Positions 7,163 through 14,233 of a DNA stretch of 14,233 nt are shown here, in pieces. How positions within the stretch are numbered: position 1 is the first letter of the stretch; every line of letters begins with the position of its first letter. The notes under the pieces were generated by a model, which worked only from the letters and a program-made list of their open reading frames with translations, ran no database searches and was not told where the DNA came from. Made by a program: the position numbers and the translations under genes. Source of the stretch: an uncultured Bacillota bacterium (GTDB lineage Bacteria > Bacillota_I > Bacilli_A > RFN20 > CAG-826); assembly GCA_946623775.1 (NCBI GenBank), contig CAMORJ010000035.1:1-14233 (forward strand), given 5' to 3'.

Positions 7163-7189
7163 TAGAGCACTGCAAATAGGAGCTATGCC

Positions 7190-8512
7190 ATGGATATCAC
7201 CTTGAACACGCGCAATGGTTCAATCAAAGGCAACGAGCGGGAAGGATGCTATGAGTTTTTAGGCATCCCCTATGCGAAAGCGAAAAGGTTCGAATACGCC
7301 GAAGCCCTGAATGGATGGGAGGACGGATTCGATGCCACCGCTTACGGTCCAGCCTGCCCTCAATACCGCCAATTCTTTCCGCACCTAGACGTTCCGGAGC
7401 GCAGATTCTACCAACGCGAATTCCGCGAAGGGCTCGAATTCGTCTATGACGAAGGAAAATGCCTGAATCTTAATGTCTATACGCCGAAAGAAAAAGGCAA
7501 ATACCCCGTATTGGTCTTTTTCCATGGCGGCGGATTCAATTCCATGTGCAACAGCGAATCCTATTTGGATGGCGAAAGCTATGCAAAAAGAGGGGTTATC
7601 GTCGTAGCGATCAACTACCGCGTCGGTGTTTTTGGATATCTCACGAATGAGGAAATCCAAAAACAATTTGGCCGCGATGGCAATTTCGGCTTAGACGACA
7701 TGCTCGTCGCGGCCAAATGGGTCAAAGCCAACATCGACTGCTTCGGCGGCGACAGCGAAAACATCACCATCATGGGGCAAAGCGCTGGGGCTATCTCCCT
7801 GCAATATCTTTGCTTGTCCAAGCATGCCGAGGGAGTATTCCAGCGCGCGATCATGCTTTCTGGCGCTGGGAAGCTTCCGAAAATGGCGCAGCCGAAATCC
7901 AGCGAGGACACCCGTGAATACTGGAATCAAGTCATTCAGGCGGCTGGAGTGAATAGCTTTGAGGAATTCAAGGCTCTTGACGTTAAAGACGTCCTCCAGG
8001 CGGTCGAGGTTATCAAAGAGCAGCGCAAGGACAATCAAGCCAATACCATGCCCGTCATCGACAGATATCTCCTATCGGATACCGTCGACGTGCTGATTCG
8101 GAATCCGGCAAAGCTCGATTACATGGTTGGGTATACCAACAACGATATGTTCACGATCATCTGGGCTCATATGGCTCATAAATACGCGAAGGACAACGGG
8201 GCATATCTATATTGCTTCGATGTGGACGCTCCTGGCGATGACAACCAAGCGTTCCATTCATGCGACCTCCGCTATGTCTTCAACACATTGGACAAGAGCT
8301 GGCGGCCATACGACGAAGAGGACCGTAGAATCGCCGAGCTCATGGTGGATTACATCGCCGCTTTCGTCAAAACAGGCGACCCCAATGGCGATGGCAGGCC
8401 GCAATGGCAAAAGGGCAAAAAGCCATTATGCATCTCCAAGAAGGGGATCGGCATGAGAAAAGCGCCTCTATTCAAGCTTCTCAGGAATACGCTGAAAGGG
8501 GATCCGACGTAA
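7190..8512 (+). CDS. Type B carboxylesterase (alpha/beta hydrolase)
   Basis: This is a serine esterase of the cholinesterase/carboxylesterase type B family. It has the N-terminal GIPYAKAKRF motif (25-34), CLNLNVYTP (91-99), the oxyanion-hole FHGGGF (111-116), the nucleophile elbow GQSAG with Ser198 (196-200), and a likely catalytic His356 in FHSCDLRYVF. The acid position, usually Glu in G.(T/N)..EG, is occupied by Asp319 in GYTNNDM. At 440 residues it is shorter than the usual 490-550, with a compact middle region. No signal peptide is seen, so it should act in the cytoplasm on carboxylic esters of small molecules. AGGAG at 7178-7182 fixes the start. The next gene begins one base after its stop, so it forms a two-gene unit with the glycosidase. 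Removing acyl groups from sugars taken up by the cell is an attractive but unproven role. Confidence 0.9.
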   Translation: MDITLNTRNGSIKGNEREGCYEFLGIPYAKAKRFEYAEALNGWEDGFDATAYGPACPQYRQFFPHLDVPERRFYQREFREGLEFVYDEGKCLNLNVYTPKEKGKYPVLVFFHGGGFNSMCNSESYLDGESYAKRGVIVVAINYRVGVFGYLTNEEIQKQFGRDGNFGLDDMLVAAKWVKANIDCFGGDSENITIMGQSAGAISLQYLCLSKHAEGVFQRAIMLSGAGKLPKMAQPKSSEDTREYWNQVIQAAGVNSFEEFKALDVKDVLQAVEVIKEQRKDNQANTMPVIDRYLLSDTVDVLIRNPAKLDYMVGYTNNDMFTIIWAHMAHKYAKDNGAYLYCFDVDAPGDDNQAFHSCDLRYVFNTLDKSWRPYDEEDRRIAELMVDYIAAFVKTGDPNGDGRPQWQKGKKPLCISKKGIGMRKAPLFKLLRNTLKGDPT

Positions 8513-8513
8513 T

Positions 8514-10724
8514 ATGAAATTCTCTCATCCTTTCTCTTTGCTTAGCCGCGACTCCAGCACATTCGTCTTTAAAAGCGACAACCATCGGGTGCGTTTGGAT
8601 TTCATAAAAGACGGGGTACGTGTATCGATTTTCAATGAAGGGGATTATCTCTTCCCCACTTTTTCCGTATGTCCGGACGGCAAAATGCCCGAAGGAGGAA
8701 GAGACAAGCTTAGCCTGGATGGATTGGCGTTATTCGCGCCTTCGTTATCCGAAAGCGGCGACTCATTCTTGCTGGAATTGGGTGACAGGCGCATCGAGAT
8801 CGCGAAGATGAATTTCGAGATGTCCTTCTATGAAGGGGGCAAACTCCTATTCAAGGACCGCGAATACCTTGCGCATAACTTCGAAGGCGAATTCGGCAAA
8901 GGCTCATATCACTTCATCAGCCGCGAGGAAGGCGAAGAGATCTTCGGACTTGGCGACAAAACGGGGAACATCAACAAAAACAAGCAATCGTTCCGTCTGT
9001 CCACCGGAGACGCGATGGGGTTCGACGCAAAAAGCAGCGACCCTTTGTATAAGCACGTCCCATTTTACATTTGCCGCAATTCGGTGGGGTCCTATGGAAT
9101 CTATTACGATACCTATAGCCAGGGCTCCTTTGATTTTGGGCGGGAGATCAACAACTACTATTCGCCGTTCAAATCGTTTTTCTGCGAAGAGGAAACGCTT
9201 ATCTATTACATCTTCTTCGGCTCTATCACCGACATACTGACTCATTTCGCAAGACTGCAGGGTCCGGTGTTTTTCCCGCAGCGCTGGACGCTCTCCTATT
9301 GCGGATCCACCATGGAATACACCGATTCTCCGAATGCGGACGAAAAGCTTAGGGCATTCGTCGGCAAATGCGAGGAATACGGCATCCGCTGCGGCGGGTT
9401 CTATCTTTCAAGCGGATACACCCAGATCGGGGATAAACGATGCGTCTTCCATTGGAATCTGGACAAGATTCCTTCCCCCGAAGGACTATCGGATTTCTTC
9501 GCGAAGCACGGCATCGAATTCTTGGCCAACGTCAAGCCGTGTTTCCTAACCGAGCACCCCATGTATGCGTTAATCGCCGAAAAAGGATGGTTCTTGAAAG
9601 CGAAAGACGGCTCCCCTGCCCTGTTCCCGTTCTGGTCGGGGAAAGGCAGCTATCTTGATTTCACGAATCCGGAAGCGGCCGCTTTCTGGACGGAATGCGT
9701 AAAGCGCGAACTCGTCGACAAAGGCTATCTCAATACGTGGAACGACAACAACGAATACGATATCCGAGACGATGAGACCATGGCTTATGGATTCGGCCAT
9801 CCGATACGGGCAAAGCTCATTCGTCCCTTGTTCTCCTTCTTGATGACCCGCGCTTCTTTGGCGGCTCAGAAAACGGACAGAAGGCAGGTGGCCGTATCGC
9901 GCTCCGGAATCGTCGGAACTCCCCGAATCGCCTCCACTTGGACGGGCGACAACAGAACGAGTTTCGAGGATTTCAGGCACAACCACAAAATGGCGATGAC
10001 CATGTCGCTTTCCGGCATCTATAACTTCGGGCAGGATATCGGCGGATTCGCAGGCCCTAGGCCCAGCAAGGAATTATTCCTCAGGTGGATCCAATATGGG
10101 ATTTTCACTCCTAGATTCACTCTTCATTCATGGAACTCCGACCAATCATCCAACATGCCTTGGCTTTACCCTGAAGAAAAGGCAACGGTGCAGAAGCTAT
10201 TCGCCTTAAGGGAAAGGCTGGTCCCGTATCTATACCAGCAGCTATACCGCTCAACCCTGGATTATCGTCCCATCATCTATCCGATTTTCCTCCGTTATCG
10301 GGATTACGACGTCGAAAGCGATGCGTTCTTCTTTGGGGATGACATCATCGCGCTTCCGATATTCGACGAAGGGAAAAGCGAGGCGACGATCGATTTGCCT
10401 AAAGGCCAATGGTATTTCCGCGATTCCCAGTTGCTTGAAGGAAAACATACATTGCCGTGCTCCATCCACGATGAGCCTCTTTATTTCATCAAAGCCGGCT
10501 CGGTGATTTACGATGGAAAGACATTCAACGTATATCCTTTGGATGAAGGCGTTTTCGAATCGGAGTACCTGCTCGATGACGGTGTATCCCCGATTTCCGA
10601 AGGCAACCGCGAAATAGTCGGATTCAAGATTGAATGTGACGAGAAAGAAATCCGCATCCGCGCTTCCAAGGGCGTCCCAATCAAAGTCGTGGACATCCGG
10701 GGAAGGAAAATCACGATATCGTAA
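8514..10724 (+). CDS. Glycoside hydrolase family 31 (alpha-glucosidase-like)
   Basis: GH31 enzymes are retaining alpha-glycosidases (alpha-glucosidase, alpha-xylosidase and others). Residues about 1-245 form the N-terminal beta-sandwich with FGLGDKTG (144-151). The (beta/alpha)8 barrel follows, starting near PQRWTLSYCGS (255-265). The nucleophile lies in NTWNDNNEYDI with D411, a variant of the common W.DMNE, and the acid/base in TWTGDN with D479, 68 residues later. RFTLHSW (534-540) and PYLYQQLYRSTLDYRPIIYP (571-590) are typical of the barrel end, and C-terminal beta domains close the protein. The length of 736 is normal. There is no signal peptide, so the substrate is presumably an imported oligosaccharide or glycoside. 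The start ATG is one base after the esterase stop, with AAAGGGG (8495-8501) at a long 12-nt spacing, so coupling is likely. Glycosidic specificity cannot be read from the sequence. Confidence 0.93.
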   Translation: MKFSHPFSLLSRDSSTFVFKSDNHRVRLDFIKDGVRVSIFNEGDYLFPTFSVCPDGKMPEGGRDKLSLDGLALFAPSLSESGDSFLLELGDRRIEIAKMNFEMSFYEGGKLLFKDREYLAHNFEGEFGKGSYHFISREEGEEIFGLGDKTGNINKNKQSFRLSTGDAMGFDAKSSDPLYKHVPFYICRNSVGSYGIYYDTYSQGSFDFGREINNYYSPFKSFFCEEETLIYYIFFGSITDILTHFARLQGPVFFPQRWTLSYCGSTMEYTDSPNADEKLRAFVGKCEEYGIRCGGFYLSSGYTQIGDKRCVFHWNLDKIPSPEGLSDFFAKHGIEFLANVKPCFLTEHPMYALIAEKGWFLKAKDGSPALFPFWSGKGSYLDFTNPEAAAFWTECVKRELVDKGYLNTWNDNNEYDIRDDETMAYGFGHPIRAKLIRPLFSFLMTRASLAAQKTDRRQVAVSRSGIVGTPRIASTWTGDNRTSFEDFRHNHKMAMTMSLSGIYNFGQDIGGFAGPRPSKELFLRWIQYGIFTPRFTLHSWNSDQSSNMPWLYPEEKATVQKLFALRERLVPYLYQQLYRSTLDYRPIIYPIFLRYRDYDVESDAFFFGDDIIALPIFDEGKSEATIDLPKGQWYFRDSQLLEGKHTLPCSIHDEPLYFIKAGSVIYDGKTFNVYPLDEGVFESEYLLDDGVSPISEGNREIVGFKIECDEKEIRIRASKGVPIKVVDIRGRKITIS

Positions 10725-10758
10725 GATAAAACCCAGTCAGTCTAAGAAAAAACACTAT

Positions 10759-10793
10759 TATAGTTACGCCTAACCGACTATATTTTTATCGTT
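10759..10793 (+). promoter_or_regulatory. gpsA promoter region with dyad over the -10
   Basis: TATATT (10779-10784) is a plausible -10, with the expected start near 10791, three bases before the ATG at 10794. There is no Shine-Dalgarno. TATAGT (10759-10764) and ACTATA (10777-10782) form an inverted repeat that overlaps this -10 and is followed by TTTTT (10783-10787). The same bases could be a weak AT-only terminator for the GH31 gene; the low GC makes that doubtful. I see no clear -35. Confidence 0.4.
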
Positions 10794-11795
10794 ATGAAAA
10801 TCTCGATCCTAGGTTCGGGCGCATGGGGAACCGCATTGGCCTACGCGCTCAGCAAAAAGCAAGACAACGAAATCCTCTTATACGGAAACAACCCATCGGA
10901 AATCGATGACATCAATTCGAATCATCTAAATAGCCATTATTTCCCCGATGTGACTCTTCCCGCTTCGCTGCGTGCGACTCTAGACCCCACATTGGCGTTG
11001 ACCGATAGGGATGTTTTGCTCCTTGCCACGCCATCCAGCCAAATCAACAATATCGCGTCCTTGATCAGCGAATATTGCGACACGTCCCCCTTAATCATCA
11101 ACGTCATCAAAGGTTTTGACCCCGTCACCGGAGAAGGGATCTCTTCTATGATCGAGAAGGCGTTCCAAGGCAAATTGGAGATTCAGGGAGTCGTCTCTTT
11201 GGTCGGACCAAGCTTTGCCCATGACGTCATCCATGACGATTTGACCGCCATCTGCGCCGTCAGCAAAGACGAGTCGCTGGCGAAGCGCGTCCAAGGGATG
11301 TTCTCCTCCAATTCTTTCCGCGTCTATATCCAAAGCGATGTCATCGGAGCCGAAATCGGGGCTGGCATGAAGAATATCATCGCCATCGCGTCCGGCGTTT
11401 TGGAAGGTTTGGGATATCATGACAACACAAGAAGCGCCCTCATCACCCGCGGATTAGCGGAAATCACCCGCTTCGGTTTGGCAAAAGGCGCCCATGCAGC
11501 GACCTTCTTAGGCCTCACCGGCGTTGGCGACCTATGCCTCACCTGCTCATCCCATCGTTCCAGAAACTATTCTTTGGGATTGGAGATCGGCAAGTGCAAC
11601 GAGGCCGAATCCGTTTTGAAGGCCAATACCAAAACGGTCGAGGGCGTCGTCGCTTGCAAGACCATCCACGAAGAAGCCAAGAGAATCGGCATCGAAGTTC
11701 CCATCACCGATGCCGTTTACGAAGTGCTTTACGAAAACAAAAAGCCATCGGAAGCGGTATTCGCTTTGATGACTCGTTCATTGAAATCCGAATAA
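10794..11795 (+). CDS. gpsA: Glycerol-3-phosphate dehydrogenase [NAD(P)+]
   Basis: The enzyme reduces dihydroxyacetone phosphate to sn-glycerol-3-phosphate in the cytoplasm, supplying the backbone for phospholipids. At 333 residues it has the normal length. The Rossmann motif GSGAWGTALA is at 7-16. NVIKGFDP with catalytic-region Lys106 (103-110), VGPSFAHDV (137-145) and GAGMKNIIAIASG with Lys193 (189-201) follow. GLTGVGDLCLTC.S..SRN (240-258) is the C-terminal substrate-binding signature, with the conserved Arg-Asn pair. The last third is the usual helical domain, including the VEGV segment. It sits alone after a 69-bp gap and converges with the kinase gene. With the acyltransferase gene upstream it provides a second lipid-synthesis step in the window. 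The start codon has no ribosome binding site. Confidence 0.97.
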   Translation: MKISILGSGAWGTALAYALSKKQDNEILLYGNNPSEIDDINSNHLNSHYFPDVTLPASLRATLDPTLALTDRDVLLLATPSSQINNIASLISEYCDTSPLIINVIKGFDPVTGEGISSMIEKAFQGKLEIQGVVSLVGPSFAHDVIHDDLTAICAVSKDESLAKRVQGMFSSNSFRVYIQSDVIGAEIGAGMKNIIAIASGVLEGLGYHDNTRSALITRGLAEITRFGLAKGAHAATFLGLTGVGDLCLTCSSHRSRNYSLGLEIGKCNEAESVLKANTKTVEGVVACKTIHEEAKRIGIEVPITDAVYEVLYENKKPSEAVFALMTRSLKSE

Positions 11796-11815
11796 AAGAG
11801 CGAACCCCTTATTCG
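11789..11815. terminator. Possible bidirectional terminator sharing both stop codons
   Basis: CGAATAA (11789-11795) and TTATTCG (11809-11815) form a perfect 7-bp inverted repeat with a 13-nt loop between converging genes. The TAA of gpsA is inside the left arm and the TAA of the kinase gene inside the right arm. Four T residues (11816-11819) follow on the plus strand. The stem is short and AT-rich, so it is a weak candidate, but nothing better exists in the 13-bp gap. Confidence 0.45.
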
Positions 11816-14100
11816 TTTTCAGGCAAAACGCTTTTCAAAGCCGATACCAACTCCTCAGGGATGATCGGCTTTGTTATGCACCCATTCATGCCCGAGGAAA
11901 TGGCTTCCTCGACATCCTCTTTGAACGCATACGCGGTGCAGGCGATGATTGGGGTGGATGCGATGGCGGGGTCGTCGTATGCCCTGATGGTCCTGGCGGC
12001 TTCCAGCCCATCCATGACGGGCATTTGGACATCGGAAAGGATGACATCGTAATAATGGGCGGGGGCCTTGAATAAGGCATCGCACATTTTCTTTCCGTCG
12101 TCCACGCATTCGACCTCGAATCCCATGGATTCCAATAGAATCTTCGCTATCTCAAGATTGATCTCATTATCATCGGCAACCAAAACCCTCTTGCCGTCAA
12201 ACCTATGCTCGATTGATTTCGCTTCCGCTTTTTCCACGTCAAGAGCATCCGAGGCCTTTTCGACATAAGGCAGCTGGATGGTGACGATGAATTCGGTTCC
12301 CTCGCCTTTCTTTGAGTGGACCTCGATATCGCCGTTCATCAAATCCACGATGCTCTTGGTGATCGCCATCCCAAGGCCTGTGCCTTGGATCTCGCTCTCG
12401 GAGGCTTTCCTTTCCCTTTCATAGGCGACGAATACGTTCTTCACGAACTCCTCCGACATGCCGATGCCCGTGTCTTTGACCGAGATGATGTATTTCGCAT
12501 GCGAGGCGGACTCGCATTCGGCTTCGTTTACAGAAACGGAAACTTCGCCCTTTGAGGTGAACTTGTATGCATTCGACAGCAGATTCAATAAGACGCGGTT
12601 GAGCCTAAACCCATCGACGATGACGTGGGGGTGAGCCAAATCGCAATTCACCGAGAAGGATAAGCCCTTCTCCTCCATCTGCAATCTGAAGATGTCGTAT
12701 AACTCCCCGAATAGCACGCGCAGGTCATTTTCCTCTGGGTCGAGTTCCATTTTCCCGGATTCGATTCTGCTCATAACAAGGATATCGTCGATCAAAGACA
12801 ATAGATGGTCGCTCGCGACGCGGACTTTCCTCAGATATTGATGGATCGTCTCGACATCATCGCTTTTCTTGGCCAATTCCGAGAAGCCCATAATCGTATT
12901 CATGGGCGTGCGGATGTCGTGGGACATGTTCGCGAAGAACATCGTTTTCGCGGCGTTTGCTTTCCTCGCCTCTTCCAACGCTGCGGAAAGCAATTCGTTT
13001 TGCTTGGCCCTCTCATCATGGATCTGCGTGGTGTCCTGAACCAGCAAAACGAAGAACTGCACGTCGCCCGTTACCTTATAGAATGTGAATCGCTTGTAGA
13101 ATATCTGCTCTTTGTAGACGATGCGGACATCAAGCTCATAGGATGTTTTCTCCTCAAGCTTCTTCGCGACCGTCGCAAGGTCGAGTTTGGACAATACCTC
13201 TTCTTTGTTTTCGCTTTCCGGCAGGCGGTTCAATAGATGGGTGTCGAGGAAATCGTGGTAGGAGCCCAATTGGTCTTTGGGCAAAATGGCGGCTGCGCCT
13301 TCTTGCTGGCCGGATGCGATCAATTGGTAAGAGCCTTCGATGATGGAGCAAACGATATCGTAACGATAGGACAGGGCGCGGTTGAGAATCGTATCGAGGA
13401 TCATCCTCTCGTTGTAGTCCTCTTCATTCAAAAACGCTATCACGTCCCCCGTGGATGGCTCTTCCGCCATGGTGACTTGGAAGGAGACGAAGGCCGCGTG
13501 GCGGTCATCGCGCTTGACCAAAAGCGTCTCGGAAGCCTGGTTATGGCCCAAGGCGTAATACTCAAGCAAATCCTGGCGCTGGAACGATTTGCAGTCGACG
13601 GAAGAGAACCTGGTGATTAGGTTTGGGGAACGGGCGGATAGGACATCTTCATAGCTCGCCCCGATTTTGTCCGATGGGTATAAATCCCTGCCGCCCAAAG
13701 CCAAGACGGTGTTTTTGGTGAGGTTGACCCGGAAATAGGAAAGGGAGGATTTCGATAATTCCTGAACCTCCTGCTCCGTCCTTTCGTAACGCAGCTCGGT
13801 TTGATGCATTTTGGAGCGGATGCCGTTGACGATCTTGAAGATGATCCAAAGGAGCAAGAATACGAATATGGAGCCGCCCAGCAATATTCCGGCGACGATC
13901 AAATCGGGATCGCCGAATATGCCGACCAGGACATATCCGATCAGGAACATGATCAATAAGACGCCTGGGATGTATAGCAAAGCCTTGCTGGGCGAGGATT
14001 TGCCTAGCGTCTTCATTTCCTTCATGAACAGGAAATAGCGGATGATGTTGTAAACCATCAATGCCGCACCACTATATACGGCGACGTAAAACAACCACAT
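11809..14100 (-). CDS. Membrane-bound hybrid sensor histidine kinase with receiver domain
   Basis: A 763-residue signalling protein. Three hydrophobic segments (about 3-25, 39-62 and 67-92) place it in the membrane with almost no extracellular domain. A short coiled-coil-like stretch (about 95-118) and a large cytoplasmic region (about 119-360) follow, which looks PAS-like and may sense an internal cue. HisKA has the phospho-acceptor His394 in NMSHDIRTPMN. The ATPase domain has the N box LLSNAYKF (N510), G1 DTGIG (543-547) and G2 GTGLG (573-577). The receiver domain starts near 637 with acidic D643/D644, phospho-acceptor D690 (LSDVQMPVMDG), T722 and K744 (TKP). All key residues are present, so phosphotransfer from His394 to D690 should work. 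There is no adjacent response regulator or HPt gene, so the output partner is elsewhere or unknown. The ATG has no Shine-Dalgarno within range. Confidence 0.95.
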   Translation of the reverse strand: MWLFYVAVYSGAALMVYNIIRYFLFMKEMKTLGKSSPSKALLYIPGVLLIMFLIGYVLVGIFGDPDLIVAGILLGGSIFVFLLLWIIFKIVNGIRSKMHQTELRYERTEQEVQELSKSSLSYFRVNLTKNTVLALGGRDLYPSDKIGASYEDVLSARSPNLITRFSSVDCKSFQRQDLLEYYALGHNQASETLLVKRDDRHAAFVSFQVTMAEEPSTGDVIAFLNEEDYNERMILDTILNRALSYRYDIVCSIIEGSYQLIASGQQEGAAAILPKDQLGSYHDFLDTHLLNRLPESENKEEVLSKLDLATVAKKLEEKTSYELDVRIVYKEQIFYKRFTFYKVTGDVQFFVLLVQDTTQIHDERAKQNELLSAALEEARKANAAKTMFFANMSHDIRTPMNTIMGFSELAKKSDDVETIHQYLRKVRVASDHLLSLIDDILVMSRIESGKMELDPEENDLRVLFGELYDIFRLQMEEKGLSFSVNCDLAHPHVIVDGFRLNRVLLNLLSNAYKFTSKGEVSVSVNEAECESASHAKYIISVKDTGIGMSEEFVKNVFVAYERERKASESEIQGTGLGMAITKSIVDLMNGDIEVHSKKGEGTEFIVTIQLPYVEKASDALDVEKAEAKSIEHRFDGKRVLVADDNEINLEIAKILLESMGFEVECVDDGKKMCDALFKAPAHYYDVILSDVQMPVMDGLEAARTIRAYDDPAIASTPIIACTAYAFKEDVEEAISSGMNGCITKPIIPEELVSALKSVLPENE

Positions 14101-14140
14101 ATGCAGGCTTGATAATATCCTATTTCGTTTGTAAACGAAA
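14101..14140 (-). promoter_or_regulatory. Kinase gene promoter with 18-bp dyad operator
   Basis: On the minus strand TATTAT (complement of 14112-14117) is a -10 candidate, 11 nt before the ATG, giving a leader of only about 5 nt. TTTCGTTTGTAAACGAAA (14123-14140) has perfect 8-base arms around a central GT and covers the spacer and the -35 position. This is the geometry of a repressor operator, or an activator site in place of a -35. No regulator gene lies in the window. Confidence 0.5.
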
Positions 14141-14233
14141 CCGTTTTCAAAATCTTTGCGCTGAAAAGAGGAAATAGTTAAACAAATGCAACGTTATTCC
14201 AATTGGCTTTTGGGAGCGCGACTATCGCTAGCC
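14141..14233. other. Right-edge intergenic sequence, no gene assigned
   Basis: The last 93 bases hold no feature I can name. A nested inverted repeat, GGCT (14205-14208), AGCG (14215-14218), CGCT (14226-14229) and AGCC (14230-14233), reaches the window end. It could be the edge of a structured RNA, a terminator, or chance. An ATG at 14186 is open to the edge for 16 codons on the plus strand, too short to judge. Confidence 0.3.

Noticed and set aside
8514..10724. Assigning the GH31 to the alpha-N-acetylgalactosaminidase subfamily
   Set aside because: I could not match subfamily-specific residues with certainty; the 68-residue spacing of D411 and D479 also fits ordinary GH31 enzymes.
14186..14233. 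Start of a plus-strand gene at the right edge
   Set aside because: Only 16 codons are visible, the GAGGA upstream is about 13 nt from the ATG, and the residues do not resemble a known N-terminus.
1..14233. CRISPR array, tRNA, rRNA, insertion sequence or prophage genes
   Set aside because: No regularly spaced repeats, cloverleaf sequence, transposase or phage-like frame was found on reading both strands.

Overview
This window looks like an ordinary chromosomal segment of a Bacillota-type bacterium with roughly balanced base composition. A relative of Erysipelotrichia or other Bacilli bordering the Mollicutes is my best guess, but it is inference. Support comes from AAGGAG-type ribosome binding sites, the standard code (TGA is used as a stop, TGG for Trp), and the gene repertoire: an NH3-dependent NadE, a BmrCD/TM287-288-like ABC exporter, RarA, a PlsC-like acyltransferase with a zinc ribbon, GH31 and GpsA. 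I see no insertion sequence, prophage, CRISPR array, tRNA or rRNA.

Layout. (1) Positions 1-5697, minus strand: a tightly packed operon transcribed right to left. It encodes two half-transporter subunits of a heterodimeric ABC exporter, then nadE, then rarA (13-bp overlap), then the first 27 codons of an ADP-ribosylglycohydrolase-family gene that leaves the window at the left edge. (2) 5698-5806: a 109-bp divergent control region with two extended -10 promoters, a 14-15 nt inverted repeat and two smaller dyads. (3) 5807-7048, plus: a lysophospholipid acyltransferase-like protein carrying a C-terminal zinc ribbon and an unassigned C-terminal domain. (4) 7049-7189: a 141-bp intergenic region with a strong 17-bp dyad just upstream of an extended -10. 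(5) 7190-10724, plus: a type B carboxylesterase and a GH31 glycosidase one base apart. (6) 10794-11795, plus: gpsA. (7) 11809-14100, minus: a membrane-bound hybrid histidine kinase converging on gpsA. (8) 14101-14233: the kinase upstream region with an 18-bp dyad.

How the genes may work together. plsC-like and gpsA are both glycerophospholipid-synthesis functions, separated by a small carbohydrate/ester utilisation pair. The minus-strand operon joins an exporter with NAD+ synthesis, replication-fork maintenance and probably ADP-ribose hydrolysis. That makes a plausible but unproven NAD+/ADP-ribose housekeeping link.

The most distinctive signal is in the non-coding DNA. Four of the five apparent transcription-unit starts have a -10 hexamer so close to the start codon, and no usable Shine-Dalgarno, that leaderless or near-leaderless mRNAs are predicted. 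Internal operon genes and the esterase carry normal or near-normal ribosome binding sites. Three of the -10 elements are of the extended TGn type, and dyads overlap or abut most of them. I found no clearly new multi-gene system.
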